DNA of 64,000 nucleotides from positions 1,240,001-1,304,000 of the forward strand of contig NZ_CP012257.1 in assembly GCF_001277175.1 (NCBI RefSeq). Reading direction: 5' to 3'. The notes beneath the pieces are model-generated. The model had not been told where the DNA came from and searched no databases. It worked only from the letters and a program-made list of their open reading frames with translations. Positions 36,493 through 47,615 of this stretch are shown here, in pieces. Position 1 is the stretch's first letter; every line of letters starts with the position of its first letter. The DNA comes from Cronobacter universalis NCTC 9529. Lineage in GTDB: Bacteria; Pseudomonadota; Gammaproteobacteria; Enterobacterales; Enterobacteriaceae. The translations under genes were made by a program, and so were the position numbers.

Positions 36493-39075
36493 TTAGCCCA
36501 CAACCAGGTTAAGCAGTTTACCCGGTACGTAAATCACTTTACGCACGGTCACGCCGGCGAGGTATTTCGCCACCAGATGTTCCTGAGCGGCGCGCTCGCG
36601 CACCTGCTCTTCGGTCGCGTCAGCCGCCACGGTGATTTTACCGCGCACTTTACCGTTGACCTGTACGACGACCAGCGTGGTGTCTTCCACCATCGCGCTT
36701 TCGTCAGCCTGCGGCCACGGCGCGTTGTCGATATCGCCTTCGCCTTTCAGCTCCTGCCACAGCGTAAAGCTGACGTGCGGGGTGAACGGGTTGAGCATAC
36801 GCACCACGGCCAGCAGCGCTTCACGCATTAAGGCGCGATCCTGCTCGCCTTCCTGCGGCGCTTTCGCCAGTTTGTTCATCAGTTCCATGATGGCGGCGAT
36901 AGCGGTGTTAAAGGTCTGACGGCGGCCGATATCATCGGACACTTTCGCGATGGTTTTATGAACATCGCGACGCAGCGCTTTCTGATCGTCATCCAGCGCA
37001 TCCACATTCAGCGCCGGCGCGTCGCCGAGCGAGGTGTGCTCGTACACCAGACGCCAGACGCGTTTCAGGAAGCGGTTTGCGCCTTCCACGCCGGATTCCT
37101 GCCACTCAAGCGTCATATCCGCCGGGGAGGCGAACATCATGAACAGACGCACGGTGTCGGCGCCGTAACGCTCAACCATCTCCTGCGGGTCGATGCCGTT
37201 GTTTTTGGACTTCGACATTTTGCTCATGCCGGTATACACCAGCTCATGGCCCGCGGCGTCGCTCGCTTTCACGATGCGGCCTTTCTCATCGCGCTCGACG
37301 ATGGCGTCTTTCGGGGAGACCCAGTTACGTTCGCCGTTCGCGCCCACGTAGTAGAACGCGTCCGCCAGCACCATGCCCTGGCACAGCAGCTGTTTCGCTG
37401 GTTCGTCAGAGTTCACCATACCCGCGTCGCGCATCAGCTTGTGGAAGAAGCGGAAGTAGAGCAGGTGCATGATGGCGTGTTCGATGCCGCCGATATAAAT
37501 ATCGACCGGCAGCCAGTAGTTGGCCGCTTTCTCATCCAGCATGCCTTCTTTGTACTGCGGGCAGGTGTAGCGCGCGTAGTACCAGGAGGATTCCATGAAG
37601 GTGTCGAAGGTGTCGGTTTCACGCAGCGCAGGCTGGCCGTTAACGGTCGTTTTCGCCCACTCCGGGTCTGCTTTAATCGGGCTGGTGATGCCGTCCATGA
37701 CCACATCTTCCGGCAGGATCACCGGCAGCTGATCGGCAGGCGTCGGCATAACGGTGCCGTCTTCCAGGGTCACCATCGGGATTGGCGCGCCCCAGTAACG
37801 CTGACGGGAAACCCCCCAGTCGCGCAGGCGATAGTTCACTTTGCGCTCGCCCACGCCTTTGGCGGCGAGTTTGTCGGCAATCGCGTTAAAGCCCGCTTCG
37901 AAGTCCAGTCCGTCAAATTCACCGGAGTTAAACAGCACGCCTTTTTCGGTGAGCGCTTGTTCGCTCAGATCCGGCGCGGCGCCTTCTGCGGTCAGGATAA
38001 CGGGTTTAATCGGCAGACTGTATTTGGTTGCGAATTCATAGTCGCGCTGGTCGTGGCCCGGAACGGCCATAACGGCGCCGGTGCCATATTCCATCAGCAC
38101 GAAGTTCGCCGCCCATACCGGGATAGCTTCGCCGGTCAGCGGGTGAATCGCTTTAATGCCCGTGTCGACGCCTTTCTTCTCCATGGTCGCCATATCGGCT
38201 TCGGCGACTTTGGTGTTGCGACATTCGGCGATGAAATCGCCCAGCGCCGGGTTAGCGGCTGCCGCGGCCTGCGCCAGCGGATGACCCGCCGCAACGGCCA
38301 GATAGGTGACGCCCATAAAGGTATCCGGGCGGGTGGTGTACACCGTCAGCTTTTCGTCGCTGTTCTGAACGTCGAAGGTGATTTCCACGCCTTCAGAGCG
38401 GCCAATCCAGTTGCGCTGCATGGTTTTAACGGTATCCGGCCAGTGGTCGAGCTTATCCAGATCGTTTAACAGCTCGTCGGCATAGGCGGTGATTTTAATA
38501 AACCACTGCGGGATCTCTTTACGCTCCACTTTGGTGTCGCAGCGCCAGCAGCAGCCGTCGATGACCTGTTCGTTGGCAAGTACGGTCTGATCGTTCGGGC
38601 ACCAGTTCACCGCGGAGGTTTTCTTGTACACCAGGCCTTTTTTGTAGAGCTCGGTGAAGAACTGCTGCTCCCAGCGGTAATATTCCGGCGTACAGGTCGC
38701 CAGCTCGCGGCTCCAGTCATAGCCGAAGCCCAGCATTTTGAGCTGGTTCTTCATGTAGTTGATGTTGTCGTACGTCCACGGCGCCGGCGCGGTGTTGTTT
38801 TTCACCGCGGCGCCTTCCGCCGGCAGGCCGAAGGCGTCCCAGCCGATGGGCTGGAGCACGTTTTTACCGAGCATACGCTGGTAGCGCGCGATCACATCGC
38901 CAATGGTGTAGTTACGAACGTGGCCCATGTGTAGTCGGCCAGAAGGATAGGGAAGCATCGACAGGCAGTAATACTTCTCTTTGCTCTCGTCTTCGGTCAC
39001 TTCAAACGTGCGCTTCTCTTCCCAGTGAAGCTGTACTTTGGATTCTATCTCTTCCGGGCGATATTGCTCTTGCAT
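36493..39075 (-). CDS. leuS: Leucyl-tRNA synthetase
   Basis: An 860-residue class I synthetase, the same length as E. coli LeuS. The ATP motif HMGH lies at 49-52 ([15 protein letters not shown]) and KMSKS in [12 protein letters not shown] near residue 619. Between them is the large CP1 editing domain with the conserved Thr-rich region ([22 protein letters not shown]). The start is the ATG at 39075 (MQEQYRPEE); the open frame continues upstream without family similarity. It heads the leuS-lptE-holA-nadD run. Confidence 0.98.
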   Translation of the reverse strand: MQEQYRPEEIESKVQLHWEEKRTFEVTEDESKEKYYCLSMLPYPSGRLHMGHVRNYTIGDVIARYQRMLGKNVLQPIGWDAFGLPAEGAAVKNNTAPAPWTYDNINYMKNQLKMLGFGYDWSRELATCTPEYYRWEQQFFTELYKKGLVYKKTSAVNWCPNDQTVLANEQVIDGCCWRCDTKVERKEIPQWFIKITAYADELLNDLDKLDHWPDTVKTMQRNWIGRSEGVEITFDVQNSDEKLTVYTTRPDTFMGVTYLAVAAGHPLAQAAAAANPALGDFIAECRNTKVAEADMATMEKKGVDTGIKAIHPLTGEAIPVWAANFVLMEYGTGAVMAVPGHDQRDYEFATKYSLPIKPVILTAEGAAPDLSEQALTEKGVLFNSGEFDGLDFEAGFNAIADKLAAKGVGERKVNYRLRDWGVSRQRYWGAPIPMVTLEDGTVMPTPADQLPVILPEDVVMDGITSPIKADPEWAKTTVNGQPALRETDTFDTFMESSWYYARYTCPQYKEGMLDEKAANYWLPVDIYIGGIEHAIMHLLYFRFFHKLMRDAGMVNSDEPAKQLLCQGMVLADAFYYVGANGERNWVSPKDAIVERDEKGRIVKASDAAGHELVYTGMSKMSKSKNNGIDPQEMVERYGADTVRLFMMFASPADMTLEWQESGVEGANRFLKRVWRLVYEHTSLGDAPALNVDALDDDQKALRRDVHKTIAKVSDDIGRRQTFNTAIAAIMELMNKLAKAPQEGEQDRALMREALLAVVRMLNPFTPHVSFTLWQELKGEGDIDNAPWPQADESAMVEDTTLVVVQVNGKVRGKITVAADATEEQVRERAAQEHLVAKYLAGVTVRKVIYVPGKLLNLVVG

Positions 39076-39302
39076 GGCAGCCAGTAGTCCTGTTTTCAAT
39101 ACAGCTACAAATGTAGCCTTAACGTGTGTTATTTCAGATCCGCATAGCATAGCCGATTCGACCGCTGCAAAACAGCCTTTCAGCCGAGGGCGCGCGAATA
39201 AGGAAATACGTGGTTTTACACGGCCCTGTGCGCTGGCTGACAAAGCGCTGCGGGATTAACGACTACAATAAGAAGAGGTTACCCATCCAGGAGGAAAAGG
39301 CG

Positions 39303-39785
39303 ATGAACAAGGTTGCGCAATATTACCGTGAACTGGTGACCTCGCTCACCGAACGCGTACGCAACGGGGAGCGGGATATCGACGCGCTGGTGGAGAGCGC
39401 GAGGCGGCACATTGCCCGTACCGGCGAGCTCACCCGCACCGAGGAGGAGGAAGTGACCCGCGCGGTGCGGCGCGATCTGGAAGAGTTCGCCCGCAGTTAT
39501 AAAGAAAGCCAGGACGATGTGACGGACAGCGTCTTTTTACGGGTAATCAAAGAGAGCGTCTGGCAGGAGCTGGCGGATATCACCGATAAAACCCAGCTGG
39601 AGTGGCGCGAAGTGTTCCAGGATCTTAACCATCACGGCGTCTATCACAGCGGCGAGGTGGTGGGTCTTGGCAATCTGGTGTGTGAAAACTGCCATCACCA
39701 TCTCGCTTTTTACACCCCGGAAGTGCTGCCGGTCTGCCCCAAATGCGGCCATAACCAGTTCCAGCGTCGGCCGTTCGAGCCGTAA
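39303..39785 (+). CDS. ybeL: Zinc-ribbon-containing DUF1451 protein YbeL
   Basis: A 160-residue protein equal in length to E. coli YbeL. An N-terminal charged alpha-helical part (about 1-100) is followed by a zinc ribbon with CENC and CPKC near residues 122-150. The function is not established. A strong AGGAGG site precedes the ATG at 39303. Divergent from leuS, convergent with gltL. Confidence 0.92.
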   Translation: MNKVAQYYRELVTSLTERVRNGERDIDALVESARRHIARTGELTRTEEEEVTRAVRRDLEEFARSYKESQDDVTDSVFLRVIKESVWQELADITDKTQLEWREVFQDLNHHGVYHSGEVVGLGNLVCENCHHHLAFYTPEVLPVCPKCGHNQFQRRPFEP

Positions 39786-39797
39786 CAGACAATATGA

Positions 39798-39828
39798 ATG
39801 CGCGGGCCTGAACCCGCGCATTATTTTT
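39798..39828 (+). terminator. Terminator between convergent ybeL and gltL
   Basis: ATGCGCGGG (39798-39806) and CCCGCGCAT (39813-39821) pair around CCTGAA, followed by TATTTTT. Confidence 0.85.
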
Positions 39829-39839
39829 GGCAATAATAG

Positions 39840-40565
39840 TTAGTGGAGGATTTTCGCGAGAAAATCTTTCGCGCGTTCCGATTTCGGGTTCGCGAAGAAC
39901 TCTTCTTTCGGCGAGTCTTCCACAATCTTGCCTTCATCCATAAAAATAACGCGGTGCGCCACTTTACGCGCAAAGCCCATCTCGTGCGTCACCACCATCA
40001 TGGTCATCCCTTCCTGCGCCAGCTCGACCATCACGTCCAGCACTTCATTGATCATTTCCGGATCGAGCGCCGAAGTGGGCTCGTCAAACAGCATCGCGAC
40101 CGGATCCATGCAGAGCGCGCGGGCAATCGCCACACGCTGCTGCTGGCCGCCGGAGAGCTGCGACGGGAATTTATTGGCATGCGCGGACAGCCCGACGCGC
40201 TCCAGCAGCTTTAGCCCCTTTTCACGGGCGGCGGCTTTGTCGCGCTTGAGGACTTTGACCTGCGCGAGCGTCAGGTTTTCAATAATGGAGAGATGCGGGA
40301 ACAGCTCGAAGTGCTGGAACACCATGCCGACGTGTGAGCGAAGCTGCGCCAGATTGGTTTTTTTGTCGTTCACCCTGGTGCCGTTGACGACGATTTCGCC
40401 CTGCTGAACAGGTTCAAGGCCGTTGACGGTTTTAATCAGCGTCGATTTGCCGGAGCCGGAAGGGCCGCACACCACCACGACTTCGCCTTTTTTCACGGCC
40501 GTGGAGCAGTCGGTAAGCACCTGAAAGTGACCATACCATTTTGAAACGTTTTTCAGGGTAATCAT
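39840..40565 (-). CDS. gltL: Glutamate/aspartate ABC transporter ATPase GltL
   Basis: A 241-residue polar-amino-acid ATPase. Walker A is GPSGSGKST near residues 34-42, the signature [15 protein letters not shown] near 139 and Walker [15 protein letters not shown] after it. It drives uptake through GltJ/GltK. It overlaps gltK by one base. Confidence 0.97.
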   Translation of the reverse strand: MITLKNVSKWYGHFQVLTDCSTAVKKGEVVVVCGPSGSGKSTLIKTVNGLEPVQQGEIVVNGTRVNDKKTNLAQLRSHVGMVFQHFELFPHLSIIENLTLAQVKVLKRDKAAAREKGLKLLERVGLSAHANKFPSQLSGGQQQRVAIARALCMDPVAMLFDEPTSALDPEMINEVLDVMVELAQEGMTMMVVTHEMGFARKVAHRVIFMDEGKIVEDSPKEEFFANPKSERAKDFLAKILH

Positions 40566-41239
40566 TATACAGTCCTTTTCTTCAGCCAGCTGACCAACAG
40601 CGATGCACTTAAACTAATGACAAAATAAACGGCGCCTGCAAACAGGATCATCTCTACCTGGGTGCCGTCGCGCTCGCCGATGGTGGACGCGGTGCGGAAG
40701 AAATCCGCAAGGCTCAGCACATAAACGAGCGAGGTATCCTGGAACAGCACGATGCCCTGAGTGAGCAGCAGCGGCACCATGGCGCGAAACGCCTGCGGCA
40801 GGATAATCAGCTTCATGGATTGCCAGTGCGTCATCCCGAGCGCCAGCGCGGCGCTCGACTGGCCGCGGGAGATGCTCTGAATACCGGCGCGGATAATCTC
40901 CGAATAATAGGCGGCTTCAAACATCGAGAACGCCACCATCGCGGAGATCAGACGGATATCAGTTTTCGGCGAGATGCCCAGCACATCCTGCAAAATCCCC
41001 GGCACAATCAGGTAAAACCACAGCAGCACCATGACCAGCGGGATGGAACGAAACACGTTTACGTAGGCGGTGGCAAACCAGGCCAGCGGCTTAAATGCGG
41101 AAAGCCGCATCACGGCCAGCAGCGTACCCCAGACGATACCGAAGATGACGGCGGTAACGGTGATTTTTAAGGTGATCACCAGCCCCGCCAGCAGATAAGG
41201 CATAGAGGGAACAATCGATCCCCAGTCAAATTCGTACAT
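40565..41239 (-). CDS. gltK: Glutamate/aspartate ABC transporter permease GltK
   Basis: A 224-residue permease of the HisMQ type with about five membrane segments. The EAA-type cytoplasmic loop lies in [24 protein letters not shown]. It pairs with GltJ to form the channel. It overlaps both neighbours by one base, so translation of the operon is coupled. Confidence 0.96.
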   Translation of the reverse strand: MYEFDWGSIVPSMPYLLAGLVITLKITVTAVIFGIVWGTLLAVMRLSAFKPLAWFATAYVNVFRSIPLVMVLLWFYLIVPGILQDVLGISPKTDIRLISAMVAFSMFEAAYYSEIIRAGIQSISRGQSSAALALGMTHWQSMKLIILPQAFRAMVPLLLTQGIVLFQDTSLVYVLSLADFFRTASTIGERDGTQVEMILFAGAVYFVISLSASLLVSWLKKRTV

Positions 41240-41979
41240 TATTTGCTCCCCATATTGCCCGGCAGGCGAACCTTACGTTCCACCAGATTCATCACCACCA
41301 TGATGACCGTGTTGATAAACACATAGGCAAGGGTGATGGCCGTAAAGGATTCCCAGGCGTGAGCGGAGTAGTCGAGCAGTTTGCCTGCCTGCGCCGCCAT
41401 ATCCACCAGACCAATGGTTGAGGCGATGGCCGAGTTCTTCACCAGGTTCATCATTTCGGAGGTCATCGGCGGCACAATGACGCGATAGGCGTTGGGCAGC
41501 AGCACGTAGCGATAGGTTTGCGGCAGCGTCAGCCCCATCGCGAGACCGGCGTTTTTCTGGCCGCGCGGCAGCGACTGGATAGCAGCGCGTACCTGCTCGC
41601 AGACGCGGGCGGCGGTAAAGAGCCCAAGGCAGATCATTGAGGAGAGGAAAAACTGCACGTTCGGATCGAGCTCCGCCTTAAACCACATGCCGAGATCTTC
41701 CGGCAGCAGTTCCGGCACCACCAGATACCAGGTAAAGAACTGGACGATCAGCGGAACGTTACGGAAAAGCTCGACATAGCAGGTGCCGATGCCGGAGAGA
41801 AAACGGTTCGGTACGGTGCGCAGAATGCCGAACAGGGAGCCAACGAGGAAGGCGATTATCCAGGCGCTTATCGACAGCGCGACGGTCACCTGGAAGCCAC
41901 TCCATAGCCAGCCTAAGTAGGTGGTGTTACCGAACGGCGCATCCTGCAGAAAGATGCCCCAGTTCCAGTCTATAGACAT
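41239..41979 (-). CDS. gltJ: Glutamate/aspartate ABC transporter permease GltJ
   Basis: A 246-residue permease of the same family, with the loop [23 protein letters not shown] and about five membrane segments. It is separated from gltI by about 160 bases that hold the SroC RNA and its terminator, so only read-through transcripts reach gltJKL. This gives excess binding protein over permease. Confidence 0.96.
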   Translation of the reverse strand: MSIDWNWGIFLQDAPFGNTTYLGWLWSGFQVTVALSISAWIIAFLVGSLFGILRTVPNRFLSGIGTCYVELFRNVPLIVQFFTWYLVVPELLPEDLGMWFKAELDPNVQFFLSSMICLGLFTAARVCEQVRAAIQSLPRGQKNAGLAMGLTLPQTYRYVLLPNAYRVIVPPMTSEMMNLVKNSAIASTIGLVDMAAQAGKLLDYSAHAWESFTAITLAYVFINTVIMVVMNLVERKVRLPGNMGSK

Positions 41980-41990
41980 AACGTACTCCG

Positions 41991-42145
41991 AAAAAAAAGA
42001 AGGGTAGCAGCGCTACCCCCTAAGATTGATGAGAAGCCTCTCTGTTCGCGTCGGTTGGGGAACGGCCAACCGGCGTATAGTCTGTCCGGGCTTGCTTCTT
42101 CAATCATGAGGGCAGGATGACCCGCCCCTTAATGGTTGTAATTAG
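41991..42145 (-). ncRNA. sroC: SroC small RNA (gltI-gltJ intergenic)
   Basis: The gltI-gltJ gap is where E. coli and Salmonella make SroC, a stable RNA cut by RNase E from the gltI transcript. Here the leftward RNA would end in a strong intrinsic terminator: GGGTAGC/GCTACCC around a three-base loop (42002-42018) followed by TTCTTTTTTTT. Known SroC sponges GcvB, a repressor of amino-acid transporters including gltI. The 5' end near the gltI stop is taken from the known biology, not seen here. Confidence 0.7.
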
Positions 42146-43047
42146 TTAAGCGCTTTATCGTTAGGCTCTTTGAACAGGGCTTTCATGTCGTCGGAAAGCT
42201 CAAAGTTCAGGTTAAGGTTTTTCGGCGGGATTGGGTTTTTAAACCACTTATCAAACCATTTCGCCGCTTCGCCGGAGGTCTGCGCCTGGGCGATAGTATC
42301 GTCTACCAGCTTTTTGAAGGACTCGTCGCCTTTACGCAGCATGCAGCCGTAGGCTTCTTTGGACTGCGGCGTGCCGACGATTTCCCAGTTGTCCGGTTTC
42401 TTCGCTTTCGCGCGCTCGCCGGCCAGCAGGGCGTCATCCATCATAAAGGCCACCGCGCGGCCGCTTTCCAGGGTGCGGAAAGAGTCGCCGTGATCTTTGG
42501 CGCTGATGATGCGCATATCCATTTTCTTCTCGTCGTTCAGCTTATGCAGCAGCACTTCCGAGGTGGTGCCGGAGGTCACGACGACCGCTTTGCCTTTCAG
42601 ATCCGGGAAATCTTTAATCGGGCCGCCTTTTTTCACCAGCAGGCGGGTGCCGACGACGAAAATGGTGTCAGAGAACGCGGCCTGTTTCTGGCGCTCCAGG
42701 TTGTTGGTGGTGGAGCCGCATTCGAAATCAAAGGTGCCGTTTTGCAGCAGCGGGATACGGTTCTGCGACGTAATCGGGATCATTTTGACCTGCAGATCCG
42801 GCTTATTAAGCTGTTTCTTCACGGCTTCAACGATGGCGTTGGAGTAATCCTGCGAATAGCCGACCACTTTTTGCTGGTTGTCGTAATAGGAGAAAGGAAC
42901 TGAGGATTCGCGATGGCCGACAACGATAACGCCGTTCGCTTTGATTTTATCCAGCGTGCTTTGACCGCCGCTTGCGTCTTCCGCATGGGCCAGACCTGCG
43001 CTCAGACCCATTACCAGCATTGCTGCGGTCAGTTTACGTAACTGCAT
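42142..43047 (-). CDS. gltI: Glutamate/aspartate periplasmic binding protein GltI
   Basis: A 301-residue binding protein (E. coli: 302). The signal peptide MQLRKLTAAMLVMGLSAGLAHA ends at residue 22. Typical family-3 binding-protein pieces follow, for example VPFSYYDNQQKVVGYSQDYSNAI and GTTSEVLLHKLN. The ATG at 43047 has an AAAGGAG site six bases upstream; the frame is open 67 codons further up, but that stretch is the leader. A C/A-rich GcvB-type target and an NtrC site lie upstream. Confidence 0.97.
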   Translation of the reverse strand: MQLRKLTAAMLVMGLSAGLAHAEDASGGQSTLDKIKANGVIVVGHRESSVPFSYYDNQQKVVGYSQDYSNAIVEAVKKQLNKPDLQVKMIPITSQNRIPLLQNGTFDFECGSTTNNLERQKQAAFSDTIFVVGTRLLVKKGGPIKDFPDLKGKAVVVTSGTTSEVLLHKLNDEKKMDMRIISAKDHGDSFRTLESGRAVAFMMDDALLAGERAKAKKPDNWEIVGTPQSKEAYGCMLRKGDESFKKLVDDTIAQAQTSGEAAKWFDKWFKNPIPPKNLNLNFELSDDMKALFKEPNDKALN

Positions 43048-43090
43048 ATCCAACTCCTTTATCGCGGCGCCAGAAACGCCATTGATACCC

Positions 43091-43111
43091 AATTGTGAAT
43101 GTGTGTTGTTA
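43091..43111 (-). promoter_or_regulatory. C/A-rich GcvB target and translation enhancer in the gltI leader
   Basis: The leader RNA reads AACAACACACATTCACAATT, 44-67 bases before the gltI ATG. GcvB RNA represses gltI in Salmonella by pairing its G/U-rich region with such a C/A-rich element, which otherwise enhances translation. The match of position and composition is good; pairing itself was not computed. Confidence 0.6.
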
Positions 43112-43128
43112 TATCCTGCCGTCCCGCC

Positions 43129-43144
43129 AGCAGCGTTAGTACCG
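43129..43144 (-). promoter_or_regulatory. Weak sigma-54 promoter candidate of gltI
   Basis: Read leftward, CGGTAC-N5-CTGC keeps the required GG-N10-GC spacing but matches only 7 of 10 core bases. It would start RNA near 43118, giving a leader of about 70 bases, and would put the NtrC site about 134 bases upstream, the usual enhancer distance. Confidence 0.3.
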
Positions 43145-43243
43145 TGTTGGTACCATTTAGCCTGGCTGGATGTAAATAATTTGCTGTGAATTTGTTTATT
43201 TTTGCGAAGCGCGCCGCACCAATCAGAGGCAAAAATGCGGTGT

Positions 43244-43260
43244 TGCACTAAAGTGGTGCC
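43244..43260. promoter_or_regulatory. NtrC binding site upstream of gltI
   Basis: TGCACTAAAGTGGTGCC differs at only two of 17 positions from the strong E. coli glnA enhancer TGCACTAAAATGGTGCA. A half-site TGGTGCA lies at 43276-43282, two helical turns away. It predicts nitrogen control of glutamate/aspartate uptake, in line with the Ntr regulation reported for this operon (ybeJ-gltJKL) in E. coli. Confidence 0.75.
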
Positions 43261-43339
43261 GCAAAAGATCGCTGCTGGTGCACATAACGCGCCTGCGTCG
43301 CCCGCTAAGGCGTTTCAGCTAAATCATTGGGTTAACTAA

Positions 43340-43355
43340 AGCAAAGGGTGTGCCA
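43340..43355 (-). promoter_or_regulatory. Consensus sigma-54 promoter sequence
   Basis: Read leftward, TGGCAC-ACCCT-TTGCT matches all core -24/-12 positions. It lies just after the lnt terminator and points at gltI, 280 bases away. The NtrC site would then be about 77 bases downstream of the start, unusual but possible for an enhancer. Confidence 0.55.
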
Positions 43356-43361
43356 GAAAGG

Positions 43362-43388
43362 AAAAAGGCCAGCATAGCTGACCTTTTT
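43362..43388 (-). terminator. Intrinsic terminator of lnt
   Basis: Read leftward, AAAAAGGTCAGC and GCTGGCCTTTTT pair around TAT, with a T tract, 20-45 bases after the lnt stop. Confidence 0.8.
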
Positions 43389-43408
43389 AGCGGCAATGTA
43401 GCGGCAGT

Positions 43409-44950
43409 TTACGAACGTCTGCGTCTGCCGAGGCACATCAGCACGGAGACGAAACTACCCAGCGCGACGATTATCCAGATAATCGCGTTGCCAAAACGGG
43501 CATATGGCGTGAGCCCGCTGGTGGGCGTGACGGCGGCGTTTAACACCTCGCGGGTGAACTGCGGGATGATCGACTGAATGTTACCGTTAGCGTCAATAAC
43601 CGCCGTAACGCCGTTATTGGTGCTGCGCAGCAGCGGACGCGCCAGCTCCAGCGCACGCATACGCGCCATCTGGAAATGCTGCCACGGGCCGATAGAGTGG
43701 CCGAACCAGGCGTCGTTCGAGATAGTCAGCAGGAAATCGGTATCCGGGCGGAAGTTATCGCGCACCTGTTCGCCAAGAATGATTTCATAGCAAATCGCCG
43801 CCGTGAGCTTCATACCATGCGCCTGCAACTGCGGCTGCATATACGGGCCGCGGCTGAAGGAAGACATCGGCAGATCGAAGAACGGCGCCAGCGGACGCAG
43901 AATCGATTCCAGCGGCACGAACTCGCCAAACGGCACCAGATGGTTTTTATGGTAGCGGTTGGCGGAGTTGTAGCTGTATGGCGTACCGGCGCCGAGCGTA
44001 ATGATGGTGTTGTACGTGTCGTAACGGTTTTTGTCGTTAAGACGCGCATCCACCACGCCGGTAATCAGCGTCGCGTCGTTATCGCGCAGCACGGTGTCGA
44101 GATCGTGCAGGAACTGCTGCTGATTGCTCTCTAAATCAGGAATGGCGGATTCCGGCCAGATAACCAGCCCGGCTTTACCGAGCTGCTCGCGCGTGGCGTT
44201 AAGGTAGATGCGCAGCGTATTCATCAGCTCGCGTTCATCCCACTTCATCGACTGCGGAATATTGCCCTGTACCAGCGCGACGTTGATTGCGCGCTCGGCA
44301 TGCGGCTGATACCACTGGATATAGCGTAGCGGGAAGGGCAGCGCGAACAGCACGAGCGCGCAGACAGCAGGCTTCCAGGCGCGATGCGCCATCGCCAGGA
44401 CCAGCAGGCCGCTGACCGCCATCAGTAAAAAGGTGATGGCTTCAACGCCCATTACCGGCGCCAGGCCTTTCAGCGGGCCGTCTATCTGGCTGTAGCCGAA
44501 CTGCAGCCACGGGAAGCCGGTCAGCACCCAGCCGCGTAAAAACTCGGTCAGATGCCAGACAACCGGCGCGGCGACGGCCATGCGCAGCCAGCTGGTTTTC
44601 GGCCACAGACGCGACAGGACGCCTGCGAAAAGACCGGTATAGAGCGACAGATAAGCAGCAAGGAGGATAACCAGCGCCACGTTGACTGGCCCCGGCATGC
44701 CGCCGAACTGGGCGATACTGACATAGACCCAGTTCACGCCGCTGCCAAACAGGCCAAGCCCCCAGAAGAAACCAATCCAGGCGCTTTGCATCGGGCGACG
44801 GTTAAGGGTAAGCCCCTGTAAGCCCATCAGCGAAATGAGCGCGGCGGGCCAGAAATCGTAAGGGGAAAAGGCCAGCGTTCCGCTGGCACCGAAAAGCAGC
44901 GCCAGCAGCAGACGCACGCGCTGGCGTTCAATCATTGAGGCAAGAGCCAT
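43409..44950 (-). CDS. lnt: Apolipoprotein N-acyltransferase Lnt
   Basis: A 513-residue inner-membrane enzyme (E. coli: 512). About seven membrane segments surround a periplasmic nitrilase-like domain whose catalytic triad is exactly placed: E267 in IWPESAI, K335 in RYHKNHL and C387 in AICYEII. It adds the third acyl chain to lipoproteins. The ATG at 44950 ([10 protein letters not shown]) is the family start; an upstream extension lies inside corC. Confidence 0.97.
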   Translation of the reverse strand: MALASMIERQRVRLLLALLFGASGTLAFSPYDFWPAALISLMGLQGLTLNRRPMQSAWIGFFWGLGLFGSGVNWVYVSIAQFGGMPGPVNVALVILLAAYLSLYTGLFAGVLSRLWPKTSWLRMAVAAPVVWHLTEFLRGWVLTGFPWLQFGYSQIDGPLKGLAPVMGVEAITFLLMAVSGLLVLAMAHRAWKPAVCALVLFALPFPLRYIQWYQPHAERAINVALVQGNIPQSMKWDERELMNTLRIYLNATREQLGKAGLVIWPESAIPDLESNQQQFLHDLDTVLRDNDATLITGVVDARLNDKNRYDTYNTIITLGAGTPYSYNSANRYHKNHLVPFGEFVPLESILRPLAPFFDLPMSSFSRGPYMQPQLQAHGMKLTAAICYEIILGEQVRDNFRPDTDFLLTISNDAWFGHSIGPWQHFQMARMRALELARPLLRSTNNGVTAVIDANGNIQSIIPQFTREVLNAAVTPTSGLTPYARFGNAIIWIIVALGSFVSVLMCLGRRRRS

Positions 44951-44954
44951 TCCA

Positions 44955-45830
44955 TTAGTCTTCCAGTTTAGGCTGCGGCGAGTTTTCCGGCATTCTGACG
45001 TGGACCTGGATAATACGACGGCTGTCCGCCATGGCAACTTTAAACTGGTAACCATCGATGTCGATGGTCTCTCCGCGCGCAGGCAGATGTCCGAATGCCT
45101 GCATCACCAGACCGCCGATGGTGTCGACTTCTTCATCGCTGAACTGGGTGCCGAAGGTATCGTTAAAATCTTCAATAGACGCCAGCGCGCGCACGGTCCA
45201 GGTGTGGCGGCTGAGCTGACGGAAATCGATATCTTCTTCGTCGTCGTATTCATCTTCGATTTCGCCGACGATAAGCTCCAGAATATCTTCGATAGTCACG
45301 AGCCCGGATACGCCGCCGAATTCGTCAATTACGATAGCCATGTGATAACGCTGGGAGCGGAACTCTTTCAGCATCCGGTCAACCCGTTTGCTTTCCGGCA
45401 CGACAACCGCCGGGCGCAGCACTTTATCCATGCTGAAAGCTTCGGCATCGCTGCGCATAAACGGCAGCAGATCCTTGGCCATCAAAATCCCTTCAATGTG
45501 ATCTTTATCTTCGCTGATCACCGGAAAACGCGAATGCGCCGATTCGATGATGACGTCGAGACACTCATCGATGCTCTGGTTGCGTTTCAGGGTGACCATC
45601 TGGGAGCGGGGGATCATGATGTCGCGGACGCGCTGGTCGGCGATATCCATAACCCCTTCGAGCATGTCGCGCGTATCCTGATCGATAAGCTCGTTCTGCT
45701 CGGAATCACGGATAAGCTCAAGCAGTTCATCACGGTTTTTTGGTTCACCGTGGAACAGCTGGCTTAAGAGGAGGGAGAAAAATCCCTTTTTATTAAGTGA
45801 GTCGCTACTGTGTGAGTTGTCGTCGCTCAT
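44955..45830 (-). CDS. corC: CBS-domain protein CorC/YbeX
   Basis: A 291-residue cytoplasmic protein. Two CBS domains (about 70-190, with [13 protein letters not shown] and [12 protein letters not shown]) are followed by a CorC/HlyC transporter-associated domain near the C-terminus. It was linked to magnesium/cobalt efflux in Salmonella, and to ribosome metabolism in E. coli as YbeX. It lies between ybeY and lnt in a conserved order; the gap to lnt is four bases. Confidence 0.94.
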   Translation of the reverse strand: MSDDNSHSSDSLNKKGFFSLLLSQLFHGEPKNRDELLELIRDSEQNELIDQDTRDMLEGVMDIADQRVRDIMIPRSQMVTLKRNQSIDECLDVIIESAHSRFPVISEDKDHIEGILMAKDLLPFMRSDAEAFSMDKVLRPAVVVPESKRVDRMLKEFRSQRYHMAIVIDEFGGVSGLVTIEDILELIVGEIEDEYDDEEDIDFRQLSRHTWTVRALASIEDFNDTFGTQFSDEEVDTIGGLVMQAFGHLPARGETIDIDGYQFKVAMADSRRIIQVHVRMPENSPQPKLED

Positions 45831-45932
45831 GGCGTTAGTTCAGGGTTCTCGTGTTGGTTGATGTATCGCTTGCGGCGGAAAAGACACGCCGCAGCGGTAG
45901 AAATCACTGGCGGCAGCGGGCTGCCGCACAGA

Positions 45933-46400
45933 TTACGCTTTCTCGGCAATGTACGGATCGTCAAAGCCCAGGGCAAGCATTATCTCGGTTTCGATGCCTT
46001 CCATCTCTTCGGCTTCGTCATCCTCGATATGGTCATAGCCCAGAAGATGCAGACTGCCGTGCACCACCATGTGCGCCCAGTGGGCGTCCAGCGGCTTTTC
46101 CTGTTCGCGCGCTTCGCGCTCGACCACCTGACGACAGATGATCAGATCGCCAAGCAGCGGCATATCGATGCCCGGCGGCGCTTCGAACGGGAACGACAGC
46201 ACGTTGGTGGGTTTGTCCATACCACGATAAGTCAGGTTTAAGTCGTGGCTTTCCGCTTCATCCACCAGACGCACCGTGACTTCTGATTCTTCCTGAAACT
46301 GCGGCACGACGGCATTCAGCCATGTCTGAAACTGCGCCTCGTCCGGCAAACCGGTGGTGTCTTCGCAGGCAATCTGCAAATCAAGAATGACCTGACTCAT
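45933..46400 (-). CDS. ybeY: Endoribonuclease YbeY
   Basis: A 155-residue metal-dependent RNase. The zinc-binding motif [18 protein letters not shown] carries the three histidines (H-x3-H-x5-H). It matures the 3' end of 16S rRNA and takes part in ribosome quality control. Its ATG overlaps the ybeZ stop by four bases (ATGA), so the pair is coupled. Confidence 0.96.
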   Translation of the reverse strand: MSQVILDLQIACEDTTGLPDEAQFQTWLNAVVPQFQEESEVTVRLVDEAESHDLNLTYRGMDKPTNVLSFPFEAPPGIDMPLLGDLIICRQVVEREAREQEKPLDAHWAHMVVHGSLHLLGYDHIEDDEAEEMEGIETEIMLALGFDDPYIAEKA

Positions 46401-47458
46401 TTACTCTCCTGCGCGCCGGCGGCCAGCGCCTGGGCTTCACGTTTACGCTCTGCGGCCTGTTCGGCTTTGCGTTTCTGGTCAGCCTCTTCCCACGCTTCAT
46501 ACGCGGTGACGATGCGCGCGACGACCGGATGGCGCACCACGTCTTCGCTGTGGAAGAAGTTAAAGCTGATCTCTTCAACTTCCGAGAGCACCTCGATGGC
46601 GTGACGCAGGCCGGATTTCAGGTTTCTCGGCAGGTCAATCTGCGTGACGTCGCCGGTGATCACCGCTTTGGAGTTAAAGCCGATGCGGGTCAGGAACATC
46701 TTCATCTGTTCGATGGTGGTGTTCTGGCTTTCATCGAGAATAATGAACGCGTCGTTAAGCGTACGGCCGCGCATGTACGCCAGCGGCGCGACTTCAATCA
46801 CGTTGCGCTCCATCAGCTTTTCCACGCGCTCGAAGCCGAGCATCTCGAACAGCGCGTCATAGAGCGGGCGCAGGTAGGGGTCGACTTTCTGGCTGAGGTC
46901 GCCTGGTAGGAAGCCCAGTTTTTCACCAGCCTCCACCGCCGGGCGCGTCAGCAGAATACGACGGATCTCCTGGCGCTCCAGTGCGTCCACGGCGGCCGCA
47001 ACGGCGAGATACGTTTTACCCGTACCGGCAGGGCCGATACCGAAGGTGATGTCGTGGTCGAGAATATTCGCGATGTACTGCGCCTGATTTGGCGTGCGCG
47101 GTTTAATTACGCCGCGTTTGGTCTTGATATTGACCGCTTTGCCGTACTCCGGCACGCTTTCGGCGCTCTGCTCAAGCACGCGAAATTCTTTAATGGCCAG
47201 ATGAATTTGCTCCGGCTCAATCTCTTTAATTTCGCCGCGCATCGGGGCGGTATCGACGTACAGATGGCGCAGAATATCCGCTGCCGCGCTGACGCAAATC
47301 GTGCGGCCGGTCAGTTTAAAGTGGTTGTCGCGACGGGCGATTTCGATGCCGAGGCGGCGTTCAAGTTGTTTGATGTTGTCATCAAAGGGTCCACAGAGGC
47401 TAAGCAGACGAGCGTTGTCTGCCGGTTCCAGCGTAAATTCACGAGTTTCGATATTCAA
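46397..47458 (-). CDS. ybeZ: PhoH-family ATPase YbeZ
   Basis: A 353-residue PhoH-like protein. Walker A is [11 protein letters not shown] near residue 145 and Walker B IILDESQN near 230. It interacts with YbeY in E. coli and shares its operon. The start is taken as TTG at 47458 because AGAGGA lies about five bases upstream and the following [11 protein letters not shown] matches the E. coli N-terminus. A GTG at 47476 is in frame but has no ribosome site. Confidence 0.94.
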   Translation of the reverse strand: MNIETREFTLEPADNARLLSLCGPFDDNIKQLERRLGIEIARRDNHFKLTGRTICVSAAADILRHLYVDTAPMRGEIKEIEPEQIHLAIKEFRVLEQSAESVPEYGKAVNIKTKRGVIKPRTPNQAQYIANILDHDITFGIGPAGTGKTYLAVAAAVDALERQEIRRILLTRPAVEAGEKLGFLPGDLSQKVDPYLRPLYDALFEMLGFERVEKLMERNVIEVAPLAYMRGRTLNDAFIILDESQNTTIEQMKMFLTRIGFNSKAVITGDVTQIDLPRNLKSGLRHAIEVLSEVEEISFNFFHSEDVVRHPVVARIVTAYEAWEEADQKRKAEQAAERKREAQALAAGAQESK

Positions 47459-47615
47459 ACTTGTCCTCTTGGTCACTCAGGGCCAGTTAAGGTGAATAAA
47501 AATGCCTGCTGATTTTCTCAGGGCCTGAGAGAAATTATTCACGGCGAGGGAAAAAGGCGCAAGCGACAACCCGGATATTTGGGTGACGCCTTCAGAATAC
47601 AAGCACGGATGGTGT

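Noticed and set aside
44951..45055. N-terminal extension of lnt (and similar ones for leuS, dacA, gltI, asnB)
   Set aside because: Homologues start at the internal ATG with a ribosome site; the extensions lie in leaders or neighbouring genes.
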